This document shows positions 31,417 to 42,110 of a stretch of 64,000 bases of DNA, piece by piece (positions within the stretch are counted from its first letter, which is position 1; each line of letters starts with the position of its first letter). The notes beneath the pieces were generated by a model. That model ran no database searches and was not told the DNA's origin. It worked only from the letters and a program-made list of their open reading frames with translations. A program made the translations under genes and the position numbers. The stretch spans positions 62,001-126,000 of the forward strand of contig QNQO01000820.1 of the NCBI GenBank assembly GCA_003290165.1. The letters are read 5' to 3'. This DNA is from Berberis thunbergii. Lineage: Eukaryota > Streptophyta > Magnoliopsida > Ranunculales > Berberidaceae.

Positions 31417-31950
31417 TTGGCATTCACTGATCAGGGGTTGGTCGCCTCCGGTTCCTTCTTCTTCGCAGGGTTTTGTCCCAAAATCATTTTTATTTCTTCT
31501 CGCTGGTTTGCCCAATTAATCAAACCCCGGACTGATTTCCCTCATGATAGTTACTCTAAATTCCATGTTTTGGGGTTTGGTTATAGTTCCCTTACTCAGC
31601 AATATAAACTTTTGAGGATTCTTTACTCTGGGCATCAACAAGCAGAAGTCTCGATTTATAGAATAGGCACCTGTTCATGGTAAAGAATTTTAGATGTTCA
31701 TGACAAATATATACAATTTGGAGATTTTGGATCTGAATTTCATCAATCTCCACCTCAGTCACTCAACCCAGAGTGACAATCTAAATCTCCTCTTCAATTC
31801 CAATCTTGGTTTGTTCAGTCTCCCCCACCCCATTGATTTAAACTCACCCCTCAAGTTCCAACTCCCCTGTGAGCAACTCCAAATTGTTGGTTCCTGCAAT
31901 GGGGTCCTCTGTTTGTGCATAGATTGCAATACCATTTTTTTTCTTTAACC
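31417..31950 (+). pseudogene. F-box-associated domain protein piece in the Helitron
   Basis: Two frames read FHVLGFGYSSLTQQYKLLRI, YSGHQQAEVSIYRIGT and later QLQIVGSCNGVLCLC. These match the F-box-associated (FBA) interaction domain of plant F-box proteins, adaptors of SCF ubiquitin ligases. The F-box itself is not seen and frames are broken. A segment of about 135 bp (31498-31632) recurs at 31959-32092. Confidence 0.68.
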
Positions 31951-31958
31951 CATCAACT

Positions 31959-32290
31959 CGCTGGTTTGCCCAATTAATCGAACCCAGATTGATTTCCCTC
32001 ATGATAGTTACTCTAAATTCCCTATTTTGAGGTTTGGTTATAGTTCCCTTACTCAGCAGTATAAAGTTTTGAGGATTCTTTACTCTGGATCTGAATTTTT
32101 ATTTTCATTGTGTGTTTGAGATCCTTATAGTGGGATTGTTAGTTTGTTCATGGTCTGAATTTTTGGCATTCACTGATCTGAATTTTTGTGTGTTTGAGAT
32201 CCTTATAGTGGGATTGTTTGTTTGTTCATGGTTTGAGATCCTTCGATTGGCATTCACTGATCTGAATTTTTGTTTGTTCATGGTGGGATT
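31959..32290 (+). repeat. Duplicated segments in the Helitron
   Basis: 31959-32092 repeats 31498-31632 from the F-box piece. Right after it, TGAGATCCTTATAGTGGGAT and GGCATTCACTGATCTGAAT recur two to three times within 32112-32280. This looks like filler made by repeated copying within the element. Confidence 0.78.
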
Positions 32291-32316
32291 GTTCAGGTTG
32301 GTACACATTGGCAAAG

Positions 32317-32681
32317 ATGTCTACCTTTATGGGTGTTATTGTTTCGGATCCCTGTCTTAAAGCCAGTTCACTCAGGTCGAGCTTCGTGGCCTCAAACCAA
32401 GGCAAATGTTTTTATTGAATTGATTTATATTTGATATCATTTGTACGTTGATGGATTATGGGAAATGAATTGTGAATTTGGTTGGACTTCATGCAGTTTA
32501 TTTCACTGAGGAGTCAATTGAGTGTCAATTGGGTGGTAAAGTCACACTGGGAGATTTTCCACCTGTTATGATTAAGCTGAAGGCTCTTAGTGAGATGTTT
32601 ACCGCGGTGGATATCGTTGGCATCTTGAGTGAGTCCACTCCTGATGCAACTGATGAGGTTGATTTCGAAGTTTTCATCCGG
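32317..32681 (+). pseudogene. Fimbrin (actin bundling), 5' exons (captured by the Helitron)
   Basis: ATG at 32317 opens MSTFMGVIVSDPCLKA, the typical start of plant fimbrins. A one-base shift leads to FTQVELRGLKPRQ. After an intron (acceptor CATGCAG, exon start 32497) the next exon reads GGKVTLGDFPPVMIKLKAL and DEVDFEVFIRV, the N-terminal calcium-binding-like region, to a donor at 32682 (CGG|GTGAGT). No calponin-homology domain is present. Frame lesions mean no functional fimbrin. Confidence 0.82.
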
Positions 32682-32888
32682 GTGAGTCTATTCATCCCAG
32701 ATGTAGCATGAATGTTTTTTAGCACATTGGTTATGTTGATCATTGTTATTAACTTTTTTTTTCTTCGTTTAATTAGTATTAAAATTTGTTTCAAAGTTAA
32801 TTCATTGTAAGTGTTTTTTTCAAAATTAAATAAAAACCCAAATGCGATTAATCGACAATTCCGTGAAAGTACAATGTACTCTGTAGTA

Positions 32889-32915
32889 GTGCCAACGGCA
32901 CGGGTATTACACTAG
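32889..32915 (+). terminator. Helitron 3' hairpin and CTAG end
   Basis: Five-base stem GTGCC/GGCAC with AAC loop, 10-base spacer and CTAG. This is the replication terminator of rolling-circle transposons. Confidence 0.9.
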
Positions 32916-33093
32916 TTTTCTTACAAATCAAATGAATCCTTTTTTCTCTCTTATGCTCTCTTATTTATAGTACTACATTTATTGACAACTAATCTAACAG
33001 AAATCCTTCCTAAACAAAATAGCACTCTGCAACATATAGCAACCTGCTCCCATTAGTAACAACACTTGTGTTAGCAGCCTGCATTCCATTCAT

Positions 33094-34002
33094 GCACAAA
33101 AGAGATGAGGGTGATAATATGAGAGGACAATATTTCCATGTTTGATATCTCACACCAGTAATAAGAATTGTTTTCGTACAAGATGCTTAATTACTCTAAG
33201 TATAGGAAGCATTCAGGATACGATCACATAGAAGATAGTTGATATGCAATTTTATGCATTTTAAAATGTTTCTCAACAAAATTTCAATAAACCGAACTCA
33301 ATTTCAGTGTTCACTCAAAGCACTAGAACATAGCAATAAAATTTCAAATTGGGGTGCTCCTAATGTAAGTTAGGCGCATGCCTTGCGCCTAGGCACAAAT
33401 AGGGTATCACTCCCTCACTGCACCTTTGCACCTTAATTACGCTAATACAAGATACAATGAATAATCCAATGATCCAATAAAAAAAGTTCAACTATCCTGA
33501 CAGAATAATGTCATAGTTTAATACAAGTCTACAAGAAAAATTGATCTTTTTTGCTACATTTGGCATAATCCAACCCACCATTGTATCAATAAGAAGTCAT
33601 TCCAAACATGTAGGCGAAAAAGGCTGCATTGCAGGGAGGGCAAGCATATACAATGACATGTTATATTATTTATAGATGCATAAAATGGGTATTATACTGA
33701 GTCAACATGGAAATTATACTGGAAATTAAAAATGGGAATCCAAGATTTAATCATTCATGAAAAAACACCTAATGGGTATTATACTGAGTCAACATGAATA
33801 AGGCAAGTCTTCATATTTATTGGCAAAGATAGCAACTGAATGTGCTGATTGCTCTCTTACGAGACTGAAATCGGAATATTAATACCCAATTGACCGGTTA
33901 AGACATTATCTGATCAGATCATAAAAATTAACCCACTAACAATATTAATTCTTTATTTTTGTACAAACAAATGAAATGTTTATCAGTGTAATTAGGGCGT
34001 AC
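33094..34002. other. CACTA-B interior, nothing recognised
   Basis: AT-rich, intron-like sequence between the shared left block and the TGA piece. No supported gene. Confidence 0.4.
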
Positions 34003-34110
34003 CTTGATGATTTCAGAGGGCTTGAACCCACCCATCCGCAAAAAGCAGCGCTCCGCCGGAGTCTTCCACGTGCCTGAAACGAGATGAAAGAGATCGGCTT
34101 GGTGACGAAC
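34003..34110 (-). pseudogene. TGA-type bZIP factor, DOG1-domain exon (captured piece)
   Basis: Encodes DLFHLVSGTWKTPAERCFLR and MGGFKPSEIIK before a donor (AAG|GTACG at 34002). The motif W+TPAERCF.W.GGF.PSE is diagnostic of the DOG1 domain of TGA bZIP factors. The Trp/Leu usual after CF.. is Arg here. The upstream border is unclear. Confidence 0.85.
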
Positions 34111-34263
34111 TGCTTGGTGTCTTGTGCGTTTGATCACTTTATCAACAAATCAATATTGTCTAAAGCAGTGGTGGATTTCATCTTCAACTGTACTAATATG
34201 GTGGCAGTCAAGAAGAAAATATAGTAAGTTTTCTGACTAAAATAAAAGGAAAAGAATACCTAC

Positions 34264-34599
34264 CGAAAAGGGACTTGATAGATGGTCTCTTCGTTTTTGG
34301 ACTCTTCTTCTTCAACTCAGCTGCAAAATATAAAAGAAAACAACTATAAGTTATGGCATAGCTCTGGAGGAGTGCACACAAGAAAAAGAAATTTCACATT
34401 CAACAAAGAAAGCACGCTGCTTGCATTATGCATCAGAGTCCAGGCAAGCAAATGACAAACGGTATCACAGTGGTGTAATGGAAATGTGAATTGCAATGGT
34501 CAGACAAGATTTACCAATCCCAGACACTTGATGATCATTCACAATTTTGAAATTTTTGTATGTATAACCCACAAAGTTGATGTCCTTCGATGACAACAT
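34264..34599 (-). pseudogene. NDR/tricorner-like AGC kinase, C-terminal exons (captured piece)
   Basis: Two exons joined in phase. The first (34599-34515, acceptor GATTGTAG, donor ATTG|GTAAAT) encodes KDINFVGYTYKNFKIVNDHQ. The second (34320-34264, acceptor TTTTGCAG) encodes AELKKKSPKTKRPSIKSLF. FVGYTYKNF followed by AELKKK..PKRPSIKSLF is the hydrophobic-motif tail of plant NDR kinases. The kinase domain is absent. Confidence 0.78.
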
Positions 34600-35093
34600 C
34601 TACAATCAAAAGAATAGGCAACAATACAAGATTAGTCAAACTGACAATATAAATAGGAATGTATATGCCGCAGAATCAAGAAAGAAAAAGGGTAAATCAA
34701 CACATAGTAATTATACTGCAGTTTGATTGCTGCCAAGAATCTGTAAAGTAGAGCATTCTATTGGGTGAAAACACTGATTTTCCCTAATTTCTAATCAATT
34801 TCTTTATTTAGCCATTGGACACTACTAATACTGCAACTATTGCTAGCAGGAACTACAAAATATTAGTGTACACATATTAGTGTGTATGTGTGTGCTTGTG
34901 AAGACGACGGAAACCATAACCATAATGGAGTTCACTGACACATAAAACTACTTAAGTCTTAAGCGACAAAGTTCATTTAAGACTTAACCTTTAAAAAGTT
35001 CAGCCTAAACCTAAAAAACATAGCACCCACTTTAAGATTTTCAGCTACTGAAAATCATTTATTGGATCGAATCTCGTTGTTTTTTTTTTCTAC

Positions 35094-35489
35094 CTCTTCT
35101 AAGGCTCTTCGGGTAGGTTCATCAATTGGGAACAATTGGAGCTTAAGCTTCATAGGCTGTACACCAGCTCCTGTAACCTGATTCTGTGCATTAGTTGGAA
35201 GGGGCAAATCGCGTAGAATGTTTCCAAAAGGGTGCATGCATTTTTCCATCGAAGCAAAAACATGCCTGTGACACATCATATTATTCCGGAGATGTACAAA
35301 AATAAAATATGAAGACACCAACTTTTATGGGTATTGTTCACAGTCAAGAAATGTAGAATAAAAGGCAGTTCGAAATTACCATCGAAGCATTGCAACATTA
35401 GTATCCTTGGAGTTTTTTGCATCTAAACTAAATCCAGGACCCAACAGTTTATTCATACGTCTTACAAGACGATAGTAGTAATGTCTAAC
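35094..35489 (-). pseudogene. TSL-kinase-interacting protein 1 (TKI1)-like, two exons (captured piece)
   Basis: Exon 1 (35489-35380) encodes VRHYYYRLVRRMNKLLGPGF and LDAKNSKDTNVAMLRW. Exon 2 (35265-35094) continues in phase (CGATG|GCATG) and encodes AGVQPMKLKLQLFPIDEPTR with RALEE. The pair LDAKNSKDTN.AMLRWW and KLQLFPID is typical of plant TKI1-like MYB/SANT-related proteins. The sequence between these motifs is shorter than expected, so internal exons are missing. It follows the IspG/HDS piece, and exon 1 joins that piece without a frame change. Confidence 0.75.
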
Positions 35490-35562
35490 CTGCAAAACAA
35501 ATAACAACAGAAAACATGGTCAAAAGATTTGCAAAACAAAATAGTATGTACTAAAAATATAC

Positions 35563-36053
35563 CTTCCACTGATCCAAGGACACAGACATAAGAACATAGC
35601 CATCTCGGTGCAGGACTCTTCTATAATCCACCTCCTCACCCTGTATACATTTAATTTTTATTTTATTTACTGCATAACTGAGAGTATCAAAACACATACA
35701 CAAACAGGAAGTAAGCAAAATGAGCAACAAGGACTGACCTCCTTCTGGATTGGTAGTTTACCAGTTCTACATTGGAAATCAAAATAATGTCTGTTTTTCT
35801 CTTCGAATGGTGCCTAACAGAAATATAAATGCAGTTGATTAGCGGAGAGAAAACAAAAGGTTAGAGTTAAAAAAGAAAAGAAAAAAAATGGGAAGTAAAA
35901 ATTCCTCGAGTTTGTAGAACAAAAGAAGTTTACCACTCCCAGTTGAAGAGCTGATGCTTTTGTGCCCAGGTTAGCCAGTCTTCTGCAAGGGTCAATTTCT
36001 TCCTCTGGTGGTTCTGTGAGGGACACCCTGATTGTATCACCCAAGTAATGTAC
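35563..36053 (-). pseudogene. Plastid IspG/HDS (GcpE), three exons (captured piece)
   Basis: Part of 4-hydroxy-3-methylbut-2-enyl diphosphate synthase of the plastid MEP isoprenoid pathway. Exon 1 (36053-35934) encodes LGDTIRVSLTEPPEEEIDPC and RRLANLG. Exon 2 (35813-35739) encodes APFEEKNRHYFDFQCRTGKL. Exon 3 (35640-35563) encodes GEEVDYRRVLHRDGYVLMSV and SLDQWK. All borders are GT-AG and phases agree. This is an internal part of the plant protein, the end of its first catalytic part and the start of the plant-specific insert. No stop occurs within it. Confidence 0.88.
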
Positions 36054-36214
36054 CTAAGCAGCTTGAAGTAAAAACCCTTACGACTTTGCATCTTACACTA
36101 AAAAATTGCAAAGTGCAAAGTGTAAAATTTGCAACTAACAAAAACAGGTAGCAAGTTTTGTAAGCAAAACAGGCAGCAAAGAGTAGTCTGTAAAAATAGA
36201 ACACTCTTGTCACA

Positions 36215-36345
36215 AGCCAGTGACTCCAAAGAGCATTCTTATCATGTTGAGGACTGTGGAAGCCATTAATGAGAACCCCACTTGCGGTGCCGCTTGAGTA
36301 AGTTAATTTGTAGTCTACTATCATGATCTGTGGAACAAAATTGTC
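36215..36345 (-). pseudogene. Unnamed exon-like piece
   Basis: Open frame after an AG near 36332: MIVDYKLTYSSGTASGVLIN then GFHSPQHDKNALW. It has the look of a real exon but I do not recognise the family. It is upstream of the IspG/HDS exons on the same strand. Confidence 0.35.
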
Positions 36346-37548
36346 TCCATGAGAAAGCTTTCTTTGGTTTCTGGGTACTGTAAGAAATTTTCCACAAGTA
36401 ATTGTCCAAACTACAATCGTACACACAAACACATGACACAAAACTCAGCCCAAAACTTGTGACCAGATAATGCAATCACCTAAACTCCCTTGTGACAATG
36501 AAAATTATAATTATAATCACATTTAATGGTTTTGTATAACCTGTTGAAATGCTAAAATAACCTCCACAAATTAAGAAAACTACTAATCTCTTTCATCCAC
36601 ATCCATGACAAAAGCCACTGATCACTAAAGTCGAGTATACCACATTTCGTAGGATTGAATAAGGCATAACCCCATTTAACTCCTGACCACTTCAATTGAC
36701 TCCGCTTCATCACCCCAGTGCACCCCTTTGTCAGATTGTTCAATTTTTCTGGGATCTGATCAAACAAAACTGTTGTTTCATGTCAAATGAGGTACGGAGT
36801 ATCAACTGATCCTACTAATCTCAATGGTTCTACTGGAGGAATACATAAGTGAGCTTCACAAGTCTTAAGAATTTCAGTAGGTCCATCAAAAAGTAATGAG
36901 AAGTAGGCCTAAAGGGAGTTCCAAAACAGAACACAAATAAATAAATTAGAAAACAAAAATTATGATTTTGGTAAAAGTCAATTTAGGATTTAAAAATGAT
37001 ATCAAAGTAGTCCCTTCAAGTTAAATACGAAAAAAATAATCTGCTGAAGTTCAGTGAACATAATAACAATTCGGAACTGGACCTTCTAAATAACATATGA
37101 CTTTTTGAAGTATAGGGCTAAAATTTGCAAGGATGATGAACCAAAGTAATCTCCTTATAGTAGCCTTGGAGGTCTTTAGTTTGGATATACAGTGGGTGTG
37201 ATTTCAACTTCTTCATGGTAAGCAATGGCTATTTGAAGTTAGGTTGTGCTTTAGGCTTTTCTTGGCCTTCTCTGACCAAACTGTTCCGAGTATCTATGAG
37301 CTCTACTTGAAAACATTCATGAAGCATTAGTTCTCCTAGCAAACATTTGCTATTTAGTTGATAGAATTAACCAATATAAAATTTAAAAAATAAAATAAAA
37401 TAAAATAAAATAAAATGCATCAATTAGAAACAATTTGCAAAAAGAGACAAAAACTTGTTGCTGTACAGAATAAAGAAATATTCAAATAAGCATTTGTAAT
37501 CCCCCGAAAAAGAAAAAACATTCAGTGATAATCAAATGAAAACCATAC
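36346..37548. other. CACTA-B interior, intron-like
   Basis: No recognised exon. Contains an (AAATA)n microsatellite at 37383-37416 and a 71-codon - strand frame at 36767-36552 with no family match. Confidence 0.45.
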
Positions 37549-38215
37549 CTTTCGGAGAGGAACCAGGGCAAACAGGCCAACAAAGCATGTCACAAAAAGA
37601 AAACCAGTCATCCAACCAACAGCAGGTTCCTTGTAGCTTCCCGGGGCATTCCCCTCTGTATCAACCCCTGCTTGTTCATATGTCTTCTTATTGAGACCCA
37701 AAAGGTAGGAACCAAATCCACCTGCTGAGCAACAAATCACAAAATGTTTGGAGCATATTAAACTTAAGATAAATTTCTCTGAAAACACCACGTATTTACA
37801 AATTTATACACTCTAACCTCCAAGTGAAACGGCATAACACCCGACTGTACATGTTTGAATTACAGTATTTTCCTGCTCAGTGAATGCAGTCGACACATAT
37901 CCAGCCTTCTTAAGCAGCTTCGTCCAGGACCAGATGAACACAAATGCAACAAGAGCTGCAGAGACATTGAGGTTAGGAGTGATCCCAGTTGTGAGGTTAA
38001 GCTTCATAATAACAACACTATAAAGGACCCCAATGACAAAACTTGCAACAAGTCCTTTCACTGTGATCTGCTTCATCCAAGGAGGAATCTCCTTGAACTC
38101 ACGACCAACTCGTTTATGTTCCTCATCCAGGTTCTTTGTCTCCATCTCTGTCTTCTGTTTCAGATTTTCTGCAATCATGCCTCCAGATGGAATCTTATCT
38201 CCTTGTTCATGCATT
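37549..38215 (-). pseudogene. Yellow stripe-like (YSL) metal-nicotianamine transporter, N-terminal exons (captured piece)
   Basis: Two exons of a YSL (OPT family) transporter. Exon 1 (to 37818) encodes an acidic N-terminus, then PPWMKQITVKGLVASFVIGV and MKLNLTTGITPNLNVSAALV, up to TVIQTCTVGCYAVSLGG. Exon 2 (37724-37549) encodes FGSYLLGLNKKTYEQAGVDT, then EGNAPGSYKEPAVGWM and a membrane helix, to the donor AAAG|GTATGG. The joined frame is open for about 185 residues without a stop and covers the first three or four helices. The long open frame suggests recent capture. The rest of the 650-700 residue transporter is absent. Confidence 0.92.
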
Positions 38216-39206
38216 GAAGAATTGCATTTGAAAAAACATATCATTGTTATGATCTCTAATTCAAAAGAAATTGTGTAGACTCAAATGCATATATATAGCA
38301 ACTACAACTACCATGTTAAATCTTGCAAAATATAAGAACCCGAAATCAGTGTTTCTCCTCACTACTCACAACAAAATCACGAAATTACAATAAACAATTC
38401 CAATGGGTTTTTACCTGTCTTTAAGCTACTCACCTCTCCAACCTTAACTAAAAAGAACACACTCTGAGATTGCTACTTAAAGACTCGCAGTAGACTAAGT
38501 AAATGAAATTAGTACCTTTGTCTTTTTAATGTCAGTCTCTAACCTCCTTACTGGTCTTCCTTGCAACTCAATTATTCATTGTAGAGTTTGCCAGGGATTA
38601 TTCATTGCAGAGTTCGCAGTAGACTAAACCATTGGCAGGGAAAAACTTTTCTTTGCTTCTTTTCTTCTTGGAGCCGTTTCTAAGCGGGCATTAAAATAAT
38701 TGAGGTGCTCACAGGGATGATCCAAATAGCATTCTTATTCATTGCAATTTGCAACATAATCCTAGGCCACTAATAACAACTAATTTTTGTTTCTCCAAAA
38801 CCACAAGAGGAAGCGAATATAAACAAAGCAAGGGAGTCAGACAGGCAGCTTCAGAGAATTAAAAAAAAAAAAAAAAAAAACCCAAGAGATTTCAAGCCCC
38901 ATAGGCCATAACTAGAATTCCAATTCACATACAACAATCAACAGATGTGTCCTTTGAGCACATTGCTCAAGTGAACTTCTACTTACCCTGATGCTAAAAG
39001 TGAACCCACCGGACTCCATGCGCAAGCAAAAACCTGTTGAGAACATGATGTCATATAATTTATAATAGATGCGCGCACGGGCAGGAGTCCTGAAGTACCC
39101 ACAATAAAGTTAAACTACCATGAAGGGCATTCAACTCAAGTGACAATGTTTAATAGTTGAACAAAACCATTAAAAGATAAGTTATTTGTGTTCTTGAAGC
39201 ACTTAC

Positions 39207-39283
39207 TATGCAAGCAGAGTAGGTCCTGCCTTCTTGTGTTCGTCTCCAACAGCCTCCATTGTTAATTTCACATCGTAGAGCTC
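39207..39283 (-). pseudogene. Vacuolar sorting receptor (VSR), one EGF-like exon (captured piece)
   Basis: A 77-base exon (acceptor ACATCAG, donor CATA|GTAAGT) encodes [20 protein letters not shown] followed by YSACI. This is the EGF-like region of plant BP80/VSR receptors, which sort proteins to the vacuole. One exon only. Confidence 0.82.
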
Positions 39284-39339
39284 CTGATGTTGTTGAATCA
39301 AGGCAAACATCTGACTTGTTAAGCCAATAATGCAAAGTT

Positions 39340-40189
39340 TTGCAAGAAGGAAATTAGTTTATATCCCTACATTCATTGTTAGTAGATATAGTACAAGGAT
39401 TATAATCTTCAAAATTTATAAGTTCTCAGAATCAAGTTTTTAGGATAGCAGACTGGAGCCATTGTTTGTAGATGTGGTGCAAGGATTATAACCTTCAAAA
39501 TTTATAGGTATTCAGAATTCAAGTTTTTAGGATAGAGGACTGGACCTTTGTCAGTAATAAGTTTGTTAACACAACTGACTAATATCAATCATTTGGTATA
39601 ACACAATTATTTTCAAGGATGATGACGACAAGATTTAGAATGGAGCAACAGGAAGTTTTTGCAAGAGCTCTTAAAACTCATTACAACTGTAATATTAACA
39701 CATTTATTATCATTTATCACCAAAATGCACACTATTTCATGTTTGCAAGTGTACAAGTTATTATAAAACTACAATTACTTTCTAATATAGCAAATGAGTA
39801 TAATAATAATAAATCTCAATATCAACTGAAACATATCTAAGAGGTGTTGCCTACTATTGCATGATTTTTACTGGAATCGAACCACAAACCAGACTCACCT
39901 TCACAGTGGGTATAACCATTGCCTACAAACTTTACGCCTTGCACAATAGGGCATTCACACACTCTTCCTCTAAAAGTATCTTGAAACACAATTCACAAAA
40001 TGTTAAGTTAAAAAAATTGTCTACAGACAACAAAAATCAACAGACACAGAGAAAACAAGAATAAAATATCAATTTCTTTCATGGTCTTTTTGTCAGTGGA
40101 CACCAAAACAATGTTCAGTTCATAAAGCTTGAAAAGAAGGAAAACAGGCATTTTGAAAGCCTAACCTAGACACTTCTATTTCCTATCAA
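39340..40189. other. CACTA-B interior, nothing recognised
   Basis: AT-rich. A repeat of about 80 bp (AGGATTATAA.CTTCAAAATT with TTTTTAGGATAG) occurs at 39397-39450 and 39480-39535. No gene. Confidence 0.45.
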
Positions 40190-41890
40190 TCAGTTTAGCA
40201 AACACAGCTTAATAAGCTTTGAACCTATTGGAAATCGATGAGAACTTTCTAATACTTTCTGAGCATATTGATATGGTGTTGGTGCACCTGAATGCTTCCG
40301 AACCAGTGTTTCCTCATCAACTTGTATACTTGTTACAGCAGAAGCCACAAACAACCAATATTTTCTATGAAATTCACGAACAACCATCTGTCTATCAAAT
40401 CCTCTAATCAAATTCCTACGTACACCATGGCATATCTGAGTGAATTCTACTATGCATGCTACTGCCCCAGTCATCAAATGATTGATTAAAAAAAATGCAA
40501 CAACCACATTCAAACTGAAATACATTATCTATGTGCTCCAATTTCCCCATAAAGCTAGAACTAAGCACAAAAGTAACACCATAAGGGACCAACACTTTAA
40601 GCAAACTCCCCCATACAACCAGAACCCAGGAAAATAACCCGACGTAAAGTGTGTTTGAAACACGACTACACAAAACAACACAAATAATGATTACTACCAT
40701 ATGTGTAATTTCAGACAAGTGTTACCAATACCTTCTAAGCAAGTTCATTTGAATCTTTAAAATTAAGAATTAGGATTCCTTGACATGATTTTTTTATGGC
40801 TGGTGCTCAGTCTCTAGATATAGCACTTAAATCTCATTTTTATACGGTTTGTGCTTCTTTTTCTCCCCTTTTAATTTATTTCTTGTTAGAAACATAGCTG
40901 CCTCACAAACACTACGAAAGACAGGTCCCTAACAATACATGTCCAACTAGATAAAAAGTTATCTTGATGCCATTTCCATCCAATAATCCCCAAAGTTTGG
41001 ATAGTTTGTTCCTCTATAAATTAGTTGACATCTATACTGATAAATGGATAAGAAATAGTCATCTCTTCAAAGAAAACCTATCCATTATGGTCTCAAAGAA
41101 ACATTCGGCTTCCATCAAATGGCGTTCTCCATTTGGACACATCATTAACACATGTATAGCCAAATCTCTACACAGCATTTGTCGAAAAAATGATAACAAA
41201 ATTTTGAAGAATTGAAATTATGAAATTATGCAAAATGGTATGGAGAAATTGTCCAATTTTTCGAAAGGAGCAATTTTAATCTTACCCTAGTGATAATGCA
41301 TACATAACGAGTTGTTGCAGTGGTGTTCGAAGGGAAGCAACGACAATATGAGTGGGATTTGCAAGGCAAAACCCATAGCTGTAAGTACGAATAGAGAAGA
41401 GAGAATGTCCATAAGAGAGACATTCTCCAAAACTGTAATGAACATACAAACTCAGTTGTTTCCCACAATGTCGACATCACCGAATCAAAACCTCTTCTTC
41501 AAAAGCAAATCGGTTCAAAATCATGAAAAAAGGAGAACAACATTAGCAATTTCTCAAATAGAAACCCAATCAAGAAAAGAAATCAAAGCAATTCCATATA
41601 CCCACTCACGATAGTCTCTTTCCTTGCGAACTCACTCACGACAATCTCTCTATCTCTATCTCCTTCTTCTTCGTGCAGCAAAAAATAGTGTTCAAACATT
41701 CTTCTTATTCTTCGAGGAACTCTCCTTCAAGAGCCGGAGAAGGGACGCAAAAAAATATTTAGGGTTTCTGGAGATCTGTGAGGAGATGGAACAAATTTTA
41801 GGATTATAAACAAAAGTGGGAACGCAAAATTTGGAGTGAGAATCGTCCGCGAGAAATCTGACTCCATTTCTCCACACTTCCACGTGCAGC
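40190..41890 (-). pseudogene. Unidentified captured 5' gene region with leader and ATG
   Basis: The first cargo behind the right end of CACTA-B. On the - strand 41890-41482 reads like a 5' leader (AAACCCTAAATATTT, CT-rich stretches). An ATG at 41480 opens a short hydrophobic frame (MSLLWTFSLLYSYLQLWVLP) ending near a donor AGG|GTAAGA at about 41286. A later frame (40400-40200) reads MVVREFHRKYWLFVASAVTS and DEETLVRKHSGAPTPYQYAQ and looks exon-like. I cannot name the family or be sure both belong to one gene. Confidence 0.4.
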
Positions 41891-41894
41891 ACAC

Positions 41895-42110
41895 GTGCCG
41901 TTTAGCAACGGTTTTAAGCCGTTGGCACTAAAACCACAATTTTTAGCTGTGGCTAACACACCAACGGTTTAGAACCGTGGCCAAGCCTTTTTTTAGCCAC
42001 GGTTTTAGGCCGTTGGCCATTATAGCCACGGTTTTTGGCCGTGGCAAATAAACCAACGGCTTAGAGCCGTGGCCACCTCCGTGTTGCTAAAAGGGCCTTT
42101 TGGTGTAGTG
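41895..42110. repeat. CACTA-B right terminal and subterminal repeats
   Basis: Six copies of AGCCACGGTTTTAGGCCGTTG-like motifs and then GGCCTTTTGGTGTAGTG. Same layout as 48350-48520. Confidence 0.88.

Larger units (their letters stand above)
30639..32915 (+). mobile_element. Helitron, 2277 bp, non-autonomous
   Basis: Starts TCTCTATTACAATTC and ends ATTACACTAG, so it has the 5' TC and 3' CTRR of Helitrons. A hairpin GTGCC-AAC-GGCAC (32889-32901) lies 10 bases before CTAG. It sits between A and T. The empty site is present in the paralogous block of CACTA-A (GTGTACAA|TTTTCTTAC near 27854), proving the exact borders. No Rep/helicase gene is inside. Cargo on the + strand is an F-box protein piece and the 5' exons of fimbrin. 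Confidence 0.94.
30075..42110. mobile_element. CACTA-B: CACTA element with host gene pieces, nested in CACTA-A
   Basis: Left end CACTACACCAAAAATACCC at 30075, right end GGCCTTTTGGTGTAGTG ending at 42110. Flanks CCC (30072-30074) and TCC (42111-42113) are a target duplication with one change. Excision rejoins the SRS reading frame. Size is 12.0 kb including a 2.3-kb Helitron. The ends and the first internal block are the same as in CACTA-A, but the cargo differs: pieces of VSR, YSL, IspG/HDS, TKI1-like, NDR kinase and TGA genes, all on the - strand, plus unnamed pieces. No transposase is recognisable. Confidence 0.9.

Noticed and set aside
27254..42110. Pairing the 27254 left end with the 42110 right end (or 30075 with 48520) as alternative elements
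   Set aside because: Flanks GGT/TCC and CCC/GGT do not match, while 27254-48520 has GGT/GGT and restores copia, and 30075-42110 restores the SRS exon.
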